DNA from: Pseudorhodoferax sp. Leaf265
GTDB lineage: Bacteria > Pseudomonadota > Gammaproteobacteria > Burkholderiales > Burkholderiaceae_C
Assembly (NCBI RefSeq): GCF_001422365.1
Contig: NZ_LMMT01000006.1
Location: 62,001 to 126,000, forward strand
DNA: 64,000 bases
Direction of reading: 5' to 3'
Shown: piece by piece, positions 62,915 through 64,000 of the stretch
Position numbering within the stretch: position 1 is the first letter of the stretch
Layout of the letters: each line of letters starts with the position of its first letter
Notes under the pieces: model-generated
The model's input: only the letters and a program-made list of their open reading frames with translations
Databases searched by the model: none
Told to the model about the DNA's origin: nothing
Position numbers and translations under genes: made by a program

Positions 62915-64000
62915 ATGGCTTGGGCGCTCAAGCGGGCCGTACCATGCCGGGACTTGCTGCCGTTTGCGGCGAGCCAGCATTTGACGACCAACGTGACGAC
63001 AGAACTACTTCCCTTCTTCCGACGCAGATCCGAGATTGCCGGCGTGCGCGCCTGGCGGCACTGCTTGGCGCATCCGATCAAGGTTGGAGCACAAGTCACG
63101 TCGATCTTCGGCGTGCTCCTGTTGGCGATGGTCTTCTGGGAGATCGGTGAGATGCCTCAAGTGGACGTCGCCAGCATCGGGCCGCTTCTTGGAACCATCG
63201 CCCTCGGAGGGTTGGCGATGACGGTGGCCCTGTCGGTGTTCGCCATCGTAGGTGGCGCAGTTGCTCGCTTCGCGTTCACCGTGCCAGAGTCGATCGGCGA
63301 CCGGTGGGTGCTGGTGACCTACCTTTTGCCAGCGTCCCTTGTGGCAGCGAGCCTTAGCATCTTCGCGTTGGCCTATCCCGCATGGCCGAAGTACCACGGT
63401 TCGATCCCAGGATGGCTGACGGCGACGGGGCCGGTGTTGGCAGCAGTTGTTGTGGCTCTTCGGTGGAAGGCCCTGGCCAGTTGGAAGCAGGCGGCCGGGG
63501 CTTGGGTTGCGCTTAGCTGGAATTCGTCCGCGCTGACCGTCGTCGCAAGCCTCTTGCTCGTGAACGTGATGCCGGCAACAACGTACGAACGAAGCTCCAT
63601 CCGGCTCGCGGGTGTCGCATTTGCGCTTTGGGCGATCTACTTTGCCATGTTCGTGGCTTTCGCGAGGCGCATCCAAAAACCGCGTCAGTTCGGAAACTTG
63701 ATGGTTTGGGCCTTCGTTGCCGCCACGTTGGTCATGACGGCCAGCAATGGCTGGATGGCAGTGGCCCATTTGATGCTCAAGCGGATCGGATGGGGAAACT
63801 TGCCCGCAAAGATGTTCGTCACCGACCGCGGATGCGAGATCTTGAACAGAGGGCTTGGCAACGAGGTTTGTCGGCGCCAGCCGGGTTCGCTGGCCCACCT
63901 CGTCTGCCCGGTATGGGTCCGTTCGCGCATCGGAACGCCGGTGTTCGTGTCGGTGTCCGCGTTGTCGGCGTCGGGGTCATGGCCTGATCACGAGAACCTT
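62915..64000 (+). CDS. Multi-pass membrane protein of unknown function, 3' end outside window
   Basis: An open frame from the ATG at 62915 that is still open at the window end, with about 362 codons visible. About seven hydrophobic helices follow a soluble start: VTSIFGVLLLAMVFWEIG, IALGGLAMTVALSVFAIVGG, WVLVTYLLPASLVAASLSIF, LTATGPVLAAVVVALRW, LSWNSSALTVVASLLLVNVM, LAGVAFALWAIYFAMFVAFA and NLMVWAFVAATLVMTASNGW. The last visible part is a soluble, Cys-containing stretch (DRGCEILNRGLGNEVCRRQP). No family is recognised. The true start may be a little further right, at a GTG near 62987. Confidence 0.6.
   Translation, partial: MAWALKRAVPCRDLLPFAASQHLTTNVTTELLPFFRRRSEIAGVRAWRHCLAHPIKVGAQVTSIFGVLLLAMVFWEIGEMPQVDVASIGPLLGTIALGGLAMTVALSVFAIVGGAVARFAFTVPESIGDRWVLVTYLLPASLVAASLSIFALAYPAWPKYHGSIPGWLTATGPVLAAVVVALRWKALASWKQAAGAWVALSWNSSALTVVASLLLVNVMPATTYERSSIRLAGVAFALWAIYFAMFVAFARRIQKPRQFGNLMVWAFVAATLVMTASNGWMAVAHLMLKRIGWGNLPAKMFVTDRGCEILNRGLGNEVCRRQPGSLAHLVCPVWVRSRIGTPVFVSVSALSASGSWPDHENL

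Overview
The window reads as high-GC chromosomal DNA from a betaproteobacterium of the order Burkholderiales, probably near Comamonadaceae or Alcaligenaceae. The basis is six Bug/TctC-type periplasmic receptors with no matching permease, a short H-NS-type protein, FCD-domain GntR regulation and GGAG-type ribosome binding sites. This is an inference from gene content; no 16S rRNA or tRNA gene was seen.

Layout. 1-8.4 kb is mixed flank: the end of a molybdenum-hydroxylase FAD subunit, a LysR regulator, a diguanylate cyclase, two unknown genes divergent from an XRE regulator, an H-NS-like gene and an oxygenase-like gene (gene B). 8.5-52.1 kb is one large catabolic and transport region. It holds orphan and complete Liv-type ABC transport genes, Bug receptors, CoA transferases, CoA ligases, acyl-CoA dehydrogenases, hydratases, an SDR, thiolases, two pairs of Cys-less thiolase-like protein plus DUF35 protein, an alpha-methylacyl-CoA racemase, a GMC oxidoreductase, an aldehyde dehydrogenase and an amidohydrolase. 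52.1-53.5 kb holds a degenerate SRAP-family protein. 53.9-59.2 kb is a FecI-FecR-TonB receptor-PepSY iron-uptake operon. 59.2-64 kb is sparse, with a P-loop protein, a LuxR-type regulator, a TPR protein and a membrane protein running off the right edge.

How it works together. A palindrome AATGG-N5-CCATT (nine copies, two of them imperfect) lies ahead of most transcription units of the catabolic region, including the FadR-subfamily GntR gene at 13.5 kb, so the region looks like a single regulon. The enzymes fit uptake, CoA activation, epimerisation and beta-oxidation-like shortening of a branched (2-methyl) and perhaps alicyclic carboxylic acid or alcohol, with retro-aldol cleavage by thiolase-like/DUF35 pairs as in steroid side-chain catabolism. 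No ring-opening genes are present, so the substrate is unknown.

Most unusual points. (1) A flavin reductase fused to an FCD ligand-binding domain with no DNA-binding domain, close to the GntR gene whose FCD domain it resembles. (2) The operator set. (3) A 98-bp identical direct repeat at 7743 and 52154 that brackets the catabolic region and sits inside two complementary, partly broken copies of an SRAP plus gene B cassette, as expected for an island bounded by recombining repeats. (4) The SRAP-like protein has lost three of the four family active-site residues.
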